Positions 44,215 through 54,724 of a DNA stretch of 64,000 bases are shown here, piece after piece. The DNA is from Methanomassiliicoccales archaeon LGM-RCC1 (lineage in GTDB: Archaea; Thermoplasmatota; Thermoplasmata; Methanomassiliicoccales; Methanomethylophilaceae). The DNA lies in contig CP115555.1 of assembly GCA_030168575.1 (NCBI GenBank), positions 1-64,000 of the forward strand, given 5' to 3'. The notes under the pieces were generated by a model. That model was not told the origin of the DNA. It ran no database searches and saw only the letters and a list, made by a program, of their open reading frames with translations. The translations under genes were made by a program, and so were the position numbers. Positions within the stretch are counted from its first letter, which is position 1. Every line of letters begins with the position of its first letter.

Positions 44215-45039
44215 TCAGCAACAATGAGAGAATCCATCACATGAGGAATCGGGGTTCTCCGGCAAGGTGTCGTCAAAACCGTCGCTCATGATGAGATGAG
44301 GACTGCCGTTGTCGTCGATGATCTTGCACTTGACCCCGTATACGGTGAGAATGTTCTCCTCGGTAATTACATCCTTGGGCTTACCGACCGCGAAGATGGA
44401 CCCCTCGTGCATCAGGATGATGCTGTCCGAATACTTGGCCGCGATGTTAATGTCGTGACTTATCATTATCACGAGAATCTTCTCTTGGCGGGACAGATCC
44501 CTAAGCATCCTTGATATCCCCAACTGGTGTTTGATGTCCAGATTCGAAGTTGGTTCGTCCAATAGAAGAATTTGCGGCCTCTGGACTAATCCCCTTGCCA
44601 AAATAACGCGCTGATGCTGGCCTGCGGAGAGTTCATTGAAGGGCCTCATGGCCAGATCGTCGATGCCCAACATCTTCAAAGTATCATATACGATGTCTAG
44701 ATCTTCGTCGGTGGTCTTCCACCCCGCGTGAGGGTGCCTACCCAAAAGAACAGTGTCCACCACGGTTAAGGGAAATGTATCCGGCGAGGTGTAGGGCACG
44801 TACCCGATTTTCTTTGCCATTTCCTTGTAATTGTAATCCTTAACGTCTTTCGAATCAAGAAGTATGGTCCCTCCGCTTGGAGACAGGATCTTGTTGATGC
44901 AATGGATGAGTGTGGATTTGCCGACACCATTCGGACCCAGAATGCTGACCAGCTGTGGGCCGGTGATGTTCAAGCTGATGTCCTTCAGAACATCCAGGTC
45001 CGTGTAGCCGAAAAACATCTTGTTCGCATCTATTTCCAT
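44215..45039 (-). CDS. FecE/BtuD-type ABC ATPase (importer A)
   Basis: 274 residues from ATG 45039. Walker A is GPNGVGKSTL, the signature LSAGQHQRVILARGL, Walker B ILLLDEPTSNLD and the H-loop MISHDINIA. It powers import of Fe-siderophore, haem or cobalamin-like cargo in the family. It is divergent from the binding protein and permeases of the same system, with the operator-like site at 45092 between them. It is close to the ATPase at 56191, down to the C-terminal DD-G-PHLIM pattern, so the two systems are duplicates. Confidence 0.92.
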   Translation of the reverse strand: MEIDANKMFFGYTDLDVLKDISLNITGPQLVSILGPNGVGKSTLIHCINKILSPSGGTILLDSKDVKDYNYKEMAKKIGYVPYTSPDTFPLTVVDTVLLGRHPHAGWKTTDEDLDIVYDTLKMLGIDDLAMRPFNELSAGQHQRVILARGLVQRPQILLLDEPTSNLDIKHQLGISRMLRDLSRQEKILVIMISHDINIAAKYSDSIILMHEGSIFAVGKPKDVITEENILTVYGVKCKIIDDNGSPHLIMSDGFDDTLPENPDSSCDGFSHCC

Positions 45040-45091
45040 AGGCAATCAACCTTTTGACATCCCCAATACCATTATCGAAATATATGAACAA

Positions 45092-45108
45092 TTGGATGTA
45101 ACATCCAA
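45092..45108. promoter_or_regulatory. TTGGATGT-type operator in divergent promoter (importer A)
   Basis: TTGGATGTAACATCCAA is a perfect 17-nt palindrome, directly before a TATA-like ATATATAC that serves the binding-protein gene, and 53 nt from the ATPase start on the other strand. It is the best copy of the motif in the window. Confidence 0.7.
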
Positions 45109-45153
45109 TGATATATACTCGATATTGTATTTCATAGAGACAGGTGAATACAT

Positions 45154-46491
45154 ATGGACAAAAAAGTCTCAACGGTAGTCGCTGTCGTGGTTATTGTCGC
45201 CGTGATAGTAGCCGCGGCCGTAGTTGTCATGTATGGCAACAACAACCATGGAGGAGCCTACAAGATCGATGGCGCCCTGATGGTTTACGGTAACGCTGAC
45301 GGTGATTACAAGATTGACAACAATGACGTAAAACTCATTGAAGACATTATTGACGGAAAGAAAGATTTTGCCGACTACCCTTATGCCGACGCGACATACG
45401 ACGGCAAGGTTAACTCAGATGATGTCGCTTTGACAAACAAGATCATCAAAGGCGAAAGCTGTTCGGTTAACGTAGTGAGCACACATTCCATCCAGGATTA
45501 CGTCGTCAGCGTTAAATGGCCCGTGAAATCGGCCATCGCTACCGGATCCGCGAACATGCTCCTGATGTACAGCTATGCTCACATCGAGGATAACATCCAC
45601 GGAATATGCTACACGACCTCATCCCCTCCGAACAAAGCCCTGTTCCCCTCCTTCGTCAACTGCACTCAGATTGGTACCTCCACTACCAAGATTAACATGG
45701 ATCTCGCATCCCAGGTGCAGAAGGACTATGGTGTTACTTGTATGCTTCTGGACCGCACTGCCTCCACCTTAAAGAACGAGGAACCTCTGCTGGTCGAGAT
45801 GGGAATCGATGTCGTGAGGCTCAACGCTGCCTGTGTAGACGCAAAGAGCTTCCAGTCACAGCTCCTCATGATCGGATTCCTCTTCCAGACGGATACCGCA
45901 TGCCGTGAAATCGCTGACTGGACGCAGAAGACCATGGACGAGATTCAGAAAAAGACTAGCAAGCTCAAGGACGACGAGAAGTATTCGGTCCTGACTGCAA
46001 ACGCTGGATACCCCAGAGCATGGATCTCTGGTGGAAACTCCGACTACAAGGATGTAATGATTCAGGCCGGCGCCAACTATGCACTGTCGGATGAAAAACT
46101 GGCAGAGATCAGTACGTACGCATCCGGTGCCTACTTCAACGAGGGAGACACATGGATTTACGACCTGGATGTGGACAAGTTCGTCGCAATCCGTACTGGC
46201 GGATGGTACTCCGGAGACATCAACATCGTCGATATGTGGGAGAACCAGTTCGCACTCCTCAAACAGATGGACTGCTACAAGGAAGGTAACGTCTACATCA
46301 TCCCCGGTGATGCACCCATCATCCTGCGTGTCGTTTACACCGCAGCCTTGCTGTATCCTGACCTGTTCACCATGGAGTGGGCAGACAAGCTCAACAAGGA
46401 GTTTATGGAGAAGTTCTATCCAGTCGACATCAACCTGGAAGGAAAGATTTTCTACATAACAAAAGAAATGGTGGAGAACACTATAGCTTGA
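45154..46491 (+). CDS. dockerin-like module plus TroA-type substrate-binding protein (importer A)
   Basis: 445 residues. An N-terminal membrane anchor (VAVVVIVAVIVAAAVVVMYG) is followed by two dockerin-like Ca-binding repeats at about 40-110 (GNADGDYKIDNNDV and ADATYDGKVNSDDV) and then a class III periplasmic-binding fold of FepB/BtuF type. The binding fold has motifs like ATGSANMLLM and RTGGWYSGDINIVDMW. The ribosome site AGGTGA is 6 nt before the ATG. It delivers cargo to the two permeases that follow. The dockerin part is unusual for such a protein. Confidence 0.85.
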   Translation: MDKKVSTVVAVVVIVAVIVAAAVVVMYGNNNHGGAYKIDGALMVYGNADGDYKIDNNDVKLIEDIIDGKKDFADYPYADATYDGKVNSDDVALTNKIIKGESCSVNVVSTHSIQDYVVSVKWPVKSAIATGSANMLLMYSYAHIEDNIHGICYTTSSPPNKALFPSFVNCTQIGTSTTKINMDLASQVQKDYGVTCMLLDRTASTLKNEEPLLVEMGIDVVRLNAACVDAKSFQSQLLMIGFLFQTDTACREIADWTQKTMDEIQKKTSKLKDDEKYSVLTANAGYPRAWISGGNSDYKDVMIQAGANYALSDEKLAEISTYASGAYFNEGDTWIYDLDVDKFVAIRTGGWYSGDINIVDMWENQFALLKQMDCYKEGNVYIIPGDAPIILRVVYTAALLYPDLFTMEWADKLNKEFMEKFYPVDINLEGKIFYITKEMVENTIA

Positions 46492-46536
46492 AACATTTTT
46501 CCAGGGCATCTGCCCTGGATCTTCTACAGTGATTGA

Positions 46537-47634
46537 ATGAACGAGAATGCAGACACTGAACATACATCATTCAGAGACGAGTACGGGACCTACATAGTCA
46601 GGAAAATCGTCCTTATCGTCTTGTGCATCATCCTGTCGATATTCTTACTTGGTTTTTCAATCTACATAGGCGGCTCGGATATCGATTTCGCCAGAGTCTA
46701 TTCACTTTTGATAGACCATCTCATGGGTCACGAATATGAAACAGGTACAATCGATTTCATCGATGATTATGTCGTTTGGAATCTGAGGTTGCCCCGCGCT
46801 CTGATTGGAATAATTGCAGGAGCAGGATTGGCCGCGGGCGGTGCGGTCATGCAGTCAGTCATGAAGAATCCTCTGGCAGACCCATACACCACAGGAATAT
46901 CCTCTGGGGCCTGTTTCGGAATGGCCATTGCCATAATAGTGGGACTGGAGATAGGCTCCGGAACAATTCTGGGCGATACTGGAGGTGTCCTAAACGCATT
47001 CATCTTCGCAGTCGTACCGATGCTTCTGATCATCGTTTTGAACCAAAGGATTGGTGCGTCCCCTACGACACTGATCCTAGCTGGAGTGGCCATATCTTAC
47101 ATCTTCAACTCTCTGACTACGATCCTGATGATGATGACCGATTCAGAGACCCTGGCCAACGTTTATCGCTGGCAGATAGGATCCCTCAGTAACAACCTGA
47201 CTTGGAATGATTTCCCAATCTTGGCATCGGTGAACATTGTAGGATCGATAGCGTTGATTATGCTCTCATCCAAGCTCAACGTGCTAACCCTAGGAGATGC
47301 TAGTGCGAAAAGCCTTGGTATGGACGCGGACATGATGCGCGTGGTCTGCCTTTTCATCATCTCTCTAATGGTGGCATCAATTGTCAGTTACTGCGGAATA
47401 ATAGGATTTGTCGGACTTGTGGTCCCGCACATCATTCGCATACTAATCGATTCTGACAACAAATTCGTTATCCCGGCATCCATGGCCCTGGGGGCTGTTT
47501 TTCTCATATCCGCAGATATAGCGGCAAGACTGATATCTCCGTTGGATGCCATACCTGTAGGCGTCATCCTTTCATTCGTCGGTTCGCCGATATTCCTCTA
47601 CCTGATCATAAGGCAGAAGAAGGAGGTGTGGTGA
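46537..47634 (+). CDS. FecCD/BtuC-type permease 1 (importer A)
   Basis: 365 residues with about ten membrane helices. Family motifs: LRLPRALIGIIAGAGLAAGG, MKNPLADPYTTGISSG, CGIIGFVGLVVPHIIR and GVILSFVGSPIFLYL. It overlaps the next permease by 7 nt, so the importer is a heterodimer. It is most like the permease at 53587. Confidence 0.92.
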   Translation: MNENADTEHTSFRDEYGTYIVRKIVLIVLCIILSIFLLGFSIYIGGSDIDFARVYSLLIDHLMGHEYETGTIDFIDDYVVWNLRLPRALIGIIAGAGLAAGGAVMQSVMKNPLADPYTTGISSGACFGMAIAIIVGLEIGSGTILGDTGGVLNAFIFAVVPMLLIIVLNQRIGASPTTLILAGVAISYIFNSLTTILMMMTDSETLANVYRWQIGSLSNNLTWNDFPILASVNIVGSIALIMLSSKLNVLTLGDASAKSLGMDADMMRVVCLFIISLMVASIVSYCGIIGFVGLVVPHIIRILIDSDNKFVIPASMALGAVFLISADIAARLISPLDAIPVGVILSFVGSPIFLYLIIRQKKEVW

Positions 47635-48701
47635 TGAATCCTCTGACATCTATCTACAGGGCCCTTACGAAGAAACATCTGTTATTGATAGTCGCCGTAA
47701 TCCTCATTACCATAGTCATCACGACCTATTCAATATGCGTCACCCAATATAGCATATCCTTCGAGGAAGCTTTAACGGTGATCCACAACCGCCTTAATAA
47801 CATCCTGCCGAGCACCAACAAGGAAGAGCTCCTCGATTTCATCGTATGGGATAATCTGATTCCCCGCGGTCTCGCAGGAGTCCTGATAGGCGCAATACTA
47901 GGGGTCTGCGGTTGCCTGATGCAGTCCACGATAAGGAATCCTCTGGCCGATCCGTATACCACCGGAATATCGTCAGGAGCGCTGCTGGGAGTCACTCTGT
48001 ATGTGATCTTCGGCATATCCCTGATCCCCGAGAGCGTATCCGGCGTCGGCATGATGACTATGGCCTTCATATTCGCACTCATCCCGTGCTCCGCGATACT
48101 GCTGATCTCGGCATTCAAGAAAATCTCCTCGACGACGATCGTTCTCATAGGAATTGCCCTGATGTACTTCTTCACATCCGTATCCACGTTATTCCGTTAT
48201 ACCGGTACGGATGAGAGTATCGCCATCATCTATTCCTGGACTGTCGGTACCTTGGGAAAAGCGGGTTGGGATTCTATCATCCCCCTTTTGTTAACGACGA
48301 TTCTCATCGTCGTGATCTCGATGTATCTGGCGAACAGCATCAACGTCATGTCCACCAGCGATAAGCTCGCGATATCCCTCGGAGTGAATCCGCAGAGAAT
48401 ACGCTTAATCATGATGGTCGTGGTTTCTATTTCAGCTGCAATAGCGGTATGCTATTCAGGTACCATAGGCTTCGTCGGTCTGGTCGCCCCTCACGTGTCA
48501 AGGATATTCGTGGGTTCCAATGCCAAGATACTCATCCCGACATCCGCCTGCATAGGCGCATTCATGCTGATCGCTGCGGATGTGGTCTCACGTATAATCA
48601 TCCCGACCGGTCTCCCTGTAGGAATCATCACTTCTCTGGTAGGAGGTCCGCTGTTCCTGCTCATACTCATCAGACAGAAGAGGAACGCCTGGGGACAATG
48701 A
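47628..48701 (+). CDS. FecCD/BtuC-type permease 2 (importer A)
   Basis: 357 residues with about ten helices and the same motifs (IRNPLADPYTTGISSGA; SGTIGFVGLVAPHVSRI; GIITSLVGGPLFLLIL). It pairs with the permease before it. cobN-3 starts 16 nt after its stop, so importer and chelatase subunit are one operon. It is most like the permease at 52471. Confidence 0.92.
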   Translation: MVMNPLTSIYRALTKKHLLLIVAVILITIVITTYSICVTQYSISFEEALTVIHNRLNNILPSTNKEELLDFIVWDNLIPRGLAGVLIGAILGVCGCLMQSTIRNPLADPYTTGISSGALLGVTLYVIFGISLIPESVSGVGMMTMAFIFALIPCSAILLISAFKKISSTTIVLIGIALMYFFTSVSTLFRYTGTDESIAIIYSWTVGTLGKAGWDSIIPLLLTTILIVVISMYLANSINVMSTSDKLAISLGVNPQRIRLIMMVVVSISAAIAVCYSGTIGFVGLVAPHVSRIFVGSNAKILIPTSACIGAFMLIAADVVSRIIIPTGLPVGIITSLVGGPLFLLILIRQKRNAWGQ

Positions 48702-48717
48702 GGAGCGGGGTGTCGCT

Positions 48718-51700
48718 ATGAAATTAACAATCGTATCCGTCAGAATCCGTGACGGTTCATATCTTGCAAATTCCATCAGGCAACTGCAGAACGAGGGATA
48801 TGACATATCTGTGGAAGATTACGACTACGGAGATATAGACAACAATCCCGATACTCTGTCCTCCTTCCTGGATTCCTTAGATTCTACTGATTTCCTCTAC
48901 ATATGGGTATCCGGGAATCTGGAATATTTCAAGAATTACAGCATCGCCCTGAAGAAAGCCTCCAGGATGTCGATACCGACATTCATCTTCAACGCCAGCC
49001 GCGAAAGGGCCGATGAGCATAGGGGCACGTTCCCCTATCCGGATCCGGACTACGAGATCCTTTACAACTATGCCCTTCTGGGAGGCTCGTCCAATTTCAG
49101 GGGCATCGGCTTCTGGATACTGAACAATATCGCGGGAGAGAAAAACGAGCTACCCGAACCCCAGATTCCTCCCGGACAGGGCGTGTACAAACCAGGTTGC
49201 ACAGACGTGTCTTTCGAGACTCACATACCGTAGATCGACCACAGCAAAACAGTTGTCGGAATATTCATGAGCCAGAGGCGCTGGAACGGGATGGATCTCG
49301 CCACTATTGACTCATTGATGGATTCCATCGAGAAACAGGGCGGTTATCCGCTCACGGTTTTCTTCACATACGCAGAAAAGGAAGAATCGCAATCGATTGG
49401 CATCAGGAACATCATAGACAAGTATCTGATGGAAGACGGAAAACCCCTGATCGATGTAGCTATCAATACGATATCGTCCTCCGTTGTGACTGAAGCCAAA
49501 TTCAACTCACCGCTTCCCGAAGATCCATTCTTGGAAAGACTGGATGTCCCCATTCTGCAATCACCAATGCTGGTCAAATCGGAATCTGAATGGAGGGGGA
49601 GCATATTCGGCCTTACCACCGCAGAAATTGCGTACGATGTGGCCTTCCCCGAATTCGACGGTCAGATAATCACAGTACCGCACTGTTCTACCGTTCATGA
49701 AACGGACGGGATCAAGCATGTCCCCATAGAACAGCGCACCAAGGACGTCGTCGAGATGGCCATCAGATGGGGCAGGCTCAGACACATCCCCAACGACAGG
49801 AAAAAGGTCGCCATCCTCTTCTACATGTACCCTCCCCAGATATCGAACGGAGGGAGCGCTGCCGGCCTTGACACCTTCGAAAGCATATCCAATCTCCTCA
49901 AGAGGATGTCTGAGGCAGGGTACAAGCTGGATTGGGTTCCAGATGACCGCAAGGACCTTTCTGACAGAGTGATGAGCTAGGTTACCAACGACATCGAATG
50001 GACGAATGAGAATGACCTCCTGTCGAGGGCCTGCGCAATCATCGAGCCTGAATCCTATGAGAGATGGTTCTCCACCCTCTGCGAAAGGGAGAGGGAAGGC
50101 ATGATCAGGGATTGGGGCGAACCGCCGGGAGAGATCCTCACCAGCAAAAAGCGCATCGCCGTGCCTGGAGTCATCAACGGCAATGTCATGCTAAGTTTCC
50201 AACCTGCTCGCGGAAAGGACGTGCAGGCGACTTATCACAATCACAACTGCTCCATTCCCCATCAGTACCTATCCTTCTACAGGTGGCTGAAGGACGAGTT
50301 CAAGGCGGATGCCATCATCCATGTGGGAACACATGGGACACTGGAGTGGCTGCCTGGAAAATCAGTGGGACTGTCCGAGGATTGCGCCTGCGACTATGTC
50401 CTCTCCCAGCTCCCCAATCTTTACATCTATGTCATCTGCAACCCCGGAGAAGGGATCCAGGCCAAGCGCAGGAGCTATGCGGCATTGGTAGACCATCTCA
50501 TACCTGCGCTCATGAGAGCGGGCTCATACGACGAACTCAGCGAACTGGAGGTGGCGATTCAGTCCTTCATGCGGATGAGGGGCAGCAACCAACAGGTTCA
50601 GATGGAGGCGTACAGGAGCAACGTCTTGGAGCTCATAAAGCAACTGAACCTTGAGAGCGAGGCCGGGATCAGGGATGACTCGACCTCAGAGGAGATCGAT
50701 GAATCGATCGTCCGTCTTTACGACTACGTCGAAGAGGTCAAGGAGAACATCATCAAGGACGGTCTGCACATATTCGGCAAGGTCCCGGAATCAGAGCGCA
50801 TGCTAGAGATGATATACTGTCTGACCAGGCTCCCAAACGATTCAGTGCCTTCGCTTCCCAGATCCATCGCGGAAGCCAAGGGCTATGACCTGATCCAATT
50901 GCAGGATCACGCCTCGGACATCGATCCCTTGACGAACAGGTTCAACGGGGAGGTCGCTGAGGATATCGCCAATCTCACCATGCAATTCATAGAGAGATGC
51001 ACATCGGTAGATTGGGAACATACCGCGTGTTCCGAGATCATCGATTCGGAATTCAGCGGCAACGGAAACCTGCACTCGGTTGCAACCTTCATCTGCGGAG
51101 AACTCTATCCAAACATCAGGAAGACCACATATGAGATCGATAGCCTCCTCCATGGGTTGGACGGGGGATATGTTCCCCCGGGACCGTCGGGCTGCCCCAC
51201 CAGAGGGAGGGCGCAGATACTTCCCACAGGGAAGAACTTCTACGGGCTCGATCCGGATGGTATCCCTTCACAGGCCAGCTGGAAGATCGGATGCACCATG
51301 GCGGACCAGATGATACAGCGCTTCCTGGATGACAACGGCCGCTATCCGGACAGCATAGGCATAGTGCTGTGGGCGACTGACACCCTCAAGACGGGGGGCG
51401 ACGATGTCGGCTATGTGCTATGGCTACTCGGCGTACGCCCAGTGTGGGCAGGAACCGGCGATTGTGTGACCAGACTCGAGATAATACCGTTGGAAGAGCT
51501 GGGGAGACCCAGGGTCGATGTCACTGTAAGGGTCAGCGGACTCTTCAGGGACGCTTTCCCCAACTTGACGGCCATGATCGACAGGGCCGTAGAGATGGTG
51601 GCCGAATTGGATGAAGACGAGGAGAGCAACCACATCAGGGCCAACTACCGCGAGGACCTGTCGAAGATGATTGCCGACGGAATCCCGGAGGACGAGGCAA

Positions 51701-52449
51701 GGTCTAGATCCCTCTCCCGCATATTCAGTTCCGCACCGGGACAGTACGGGGCCGGAGTGAACGTCCTCATCAGGAACTCCTGCTGGGATGAAAGAAAGGA
51801 GATCGGGGACTACTACATAGGTGTGGGCGGCTACCGCTACGGAATAAGGAACAACGGAGTACTGGACGAGGGATTGTTCAGGAACAGGATGGCGAAGATA
51901 GAAGTGACCGTCAAGAACAGCACCAGTCGCGAGTACGACATGTTCGACAACGATGATGTCTTCATGTACCTCGGTGGATTCAATGCCGCGGTGGAATCCG
52001 TCACGGGTAAGAGGCCCATGTCCGTGATCGGTTGCTCTGCCGACACTTCCAGACCTGTATTCCGCACCATCGAGGAGGAATCCAAATTCATATTCCGCAG
52101 CAAGGTCCTGAATCCGAAATACGAACAGGGGCTGCGTGTACACGGCTTCAGAGGCGCGACCGAGATCAAGCACATGTTCGAATACATCTTCGCATGGGAT
52201 GCGACATCGGATATCATCGAGAACTGGATGTACGACCGTCTCGCAAAGGATTACATCGTCAAAGAAGACGTCAGGGAGTGGATCAATGAGGCCAACCCAT
52301 ATGCCATGCGCGATATGATCGACATCCTTATGGAAGCGTACGACAGGAAGATGTGGGATGCTTCCGACGACCTCCTCAAGGAGTTATCGGACATCTATCT
52401 GGAGAATGAAGAGATCATCGAGGAGCTGACTGACAGCAAGGGTAGATGA
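48718..52449 (+). CDS. cobN: CobN/BchH-type chelatase large subunit, copy 3, with two in-frame TAG codons
   Basis: Read through TAG at 49231-49233 and 49978-49980, the frame gives 1243 residues, exactly the length of copy 2. Homology is collinear across both sites: THIP-TAG-IDHSKTVVGIF faces YVRN-LDPSKPNIGIF, and VMS-TAG-VTNDIEW faces MLNGLTNDTEW. Both lie at positions where the paralogues have variable residues (N or E; G or N). No other stop or frameshift occurs, and the catalytic blocks are intact: HVGTHGTLEWLPGKSVGLS near residue 535, CNPGEGIQAKRR, PSGCPTRGRAQILPTG, WATDTLKTGGDD. It is probably decoded with pyrrolysine; a young pseudogene is the alternative. Confidence 0.8.
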
Positions 52450-52470
52450 GGTCCTTCCGGTGACCGATCT

Positions 52471-53586
52471 TCAGAACGCTGCATTCTTTCTCTGCTTATA
52501 CAGGATGTACAGGAAGATCGGAGCACCGATCAATGCCGTTATGACTCCTGCTGGCAGACCGCCGGGTATCCTTCTGACAAGGATATCGGCACAGATTATC
52601 ATGAATGCCCCCAGAACGGCTGATGTAGGTATCAGGATCTTGTTGTCGCTTCCGACGAATAGCCTTGCGATATGCGGGGCCACCAGACCTACAAAACCGA
52701 TTGTTCCTGTGTAGCAAACACAGATACCCGTGGCGATGGAGATGCTAACAAAACAGACGACCCTAGTCAGGATCGGTCTGACTCCCAATGCCTTAGCCAT
52801 AGAGTCTCCTGAGGCCATGACGTTGATGTGATTGGCCAGGATTATGCCGATGACCAATATCAGAACGGTACCTGCTAGGAGTGGGACAGCGAAATCCCAT
52901 CCGATGACGGTGGCCAGTGTTCCGATGCTCCACTCGTAGATCTCCTGGAGAGCATCAGGATCCGCATTGAACTTGATGAATGTGGAGAACGCGTTGAACA
53001 TGTACATTATACCGATACCGATCAGGACCATCATGGTTGGACTCATCTTCTTGAAAGATGAGATCACAGTGATTACTGCGGCAGGTATCAATGCGAACAG
53101 GAAGGCATTGACGATGTTGCCTGCGTTTCCGGTGAACACAGGGATAATGCAAACGCCGTATACGATCCCGATAGTCACTCCGAGCATCGCGGCTGATGAT
53201 ATACCGATGGTGTATGAATCCGTCAAGGGGTTCCTGGTGATGGATTGCATCATGGCTCCGGAAACTGCCAATGAGATACCGACGAGGATTGCGGCCACCG
53301 TCCTGGGCATACTGCGGTCCAATATGATTGAGGCCTTGACTTCCTCCATACGGCTGTCGTAAGGGGTTCCGGTAAGGGTCTTCCTGAGAATCTCCAAGAC
53401 CTCTTCGTATGTTATCGTCATGGTCTCGATGGTCGCTGAATAGATGCTCAGAGCAGCGATTATGACTATGAGGATCATCAGGTAGACCAATCTGCGGTGC
53501 TCCTTTGCCCTGTATCCTTTGATGTGTTCCTCCACGGGAGCTTCCGGCGGAGTATCCTTCACAGGTTTCAGAGCCTTCAGATTCAT
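52471..53586 (-). CDS. FecCD/BtuC-type permease 2 (importer B)
   Basis: 371 residues. It has a longer cytoplasmic N-terminus (PVKDTPPEAPVEEHIKGYRA) than its paralogue, then about ten helices with ITRNPLTDSYTIGISSAA and TGTIGFVGLVAPHIARL. It starts directly after the stop of permease 1 with no gap. The 3' end meets cobN-3 tail to tail (21 nt). Confidence 0.92.
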   Translation of the reverse strand: MNLKALKPVKDTPPEAPVEEHIKGYRAKEHRRLVYLMILIVIIAALSIYSATIETMTITYEEVLEILRKTLTGTPYDSRMEEVKASIILDRSMPRTVAAILVGISLAVSGAMMQSITRNPLTDSYTIGISSAAMLGVTIGIVYGVCIIPVFTGNAGNIVNAFLFALIPAAVITVISSFKKMSPTMMVLIGIGIMYMFNAFSTFIKFNADPDALQEIYEWSIGTLATVIGWDFAVPLLAGTVLILVIGIILANHINVMASGDSMAKALGVRPILTRVVCFVSISIATGICVCYTGTIGFVGLVAPHIARLFVGSDNKILIPTSAVLGAFMIICADILVRRIPGGLPAGVITALIGAPIFLYILYKQRKNAAF

Positions 53587-54651
53587 TCACCACACCTCCT
53601 TCTTTTCCCTTATGATGAGGAACAGGAAAATCGGTGCGCCGATGAATGAAGTGACCACTCCAATCGGAATAGTTGCACCGAGGTCCATCCATCTTGCCAG
53701 ACAATCGCAGGCAAGAAGGAAGAATGCTCCGAATGCCATTGCGGCGGGTATTATGAATTTGTTATCGGAGCCCAGAATCAGCCTTACGATGTGGGGAATA
53801 ACCAATCCTACAAAACCGATTATTCCTGTGAATGCGATCAAGCATGCTGTCATGAATGACAGGACTGTCAAACAGATTATGCGAAGGTTCTTGCCGTCAA
53901 GACCCAAGGCTTTAGCGTCCTTGTCATCCAACGACATGAGGTTCAGCTTATTGGCCATAGGCCAAAGGATGCCTGCTCCTACCAGCAGCACCACGAACAG
54001 AACGTAGACAGGTGTCCAGCCTAGCTCTGCAAGGTTTCCTATCTCCCAATGGTAGACGTGCGCAAGGTTCTCAGAACTAGTCGATACCAACAGGAGTGCC
54101 GTAAGTGAACTGAACAGGTACGAAGTGGCTACTCCAGCGAGAATCAATGTCGATGGTGATTTGCGGAAGAACGGGGACATGATGATTATGACTGCGACAG
54201 GGACCATCGCGAATACTATCGCGTTGAGCACGGTCGCGTATTCTCCGACAAAACCGTTACCGATCCTGAAACCCAATACTGCAGCGATGGCCATTCCGAA
54301 CACTGCACCAGAAGATACTCCTGTTGTATACGGATCGGCCAACGGATTCTTCATGACACTCTGCATGACAGTTCCGGCGATCGCCAGTATGCATCCTGCG
54401 ATTACCGCCAGGAATGCGCGAGGAATCCTGTATTCCCAGATGATCCTGTCATCGTATGCATCCTCAGGGCTGACGTCGCCCTTGAGATGGTTGATAACTA
54501 AATCAAAAACCTGCTCCACAGATAGATTCCTGGTTCCCACTGCCAACGAAATGAACGTTACGGCCACAGCCAAGGCGACGCATACCAGAATGAAGGCATA
54601 CTTCTTGCGACGCTCCTTGGCGTATTTGACACGCAGTTCATCGGAATCCAT
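53587..54651 (-). CDS. FecCD/BtuC-type permease 1 (importer B)
   Basis: 354 residues with about ten helices. Motifs: MKNPLADPYTTGVSSGAVFG, TGIIGFVGLVIPHIVRL, GVVTSFIGAPIFLFLI. It follows the binding protein by 73 nt. It is nearly the same in its core as the permease at 46537, so importers A and B arose by duplication. Confidence 0.92.
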   Translation of the reverse strand: MDSDELRVKYAKERRKKYAFILVCVALAVAVTFISLAVGTRNLSVEQVFDLVINHLKGDVSPEDAYDDRIIWEYRIPRAFLAVIAGCILAIAGTVMQSVMKNPLADPYTTGVSSGAVFGMAIAAVLGFRIGNGFVGEYATVLNAIVFAMVPVAVIIIMSPFFRKSPSTLILAGVATSYLFSSLTALLLVSTSSENLAHVYHWEIGNLAELGWTPVYVLFVVLLVGAGILWPMANKLNLMSLDDKDAKALGLDGKNLRIICLTVLSFMTACLIAFTGIIGFVGLVIPHIVRLILGSDNKFIIPAAMAFGAFFLLACDCLARWMDLGATIPIGVVTSFIGAPIFLFLIIREKKEVW

Positions 54652-54724
54652 TTTTCAATCAACACACCTGAATGTTCCGGGACCCTGCTGAGCAGGGATC
54701 CCGGTAATGAGTTTAGCAATAGTT

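Noticed and set aside
50064-50654. A 196-residue frame overlapping cobN-3, which could suggest a frameshifted cobN
   Set aside because: The cobN frame is continuous through this region with conserved motifs; the other frame has no homology.
48718-52449. Sequencing errors as the cause of the two TAG codons in cobN-3
   Set aside because: Each would need an independent substitution producing the same stop type, with no indel. The pattern repeats in other genes here, so error is the weaker explanation, though not excluded.
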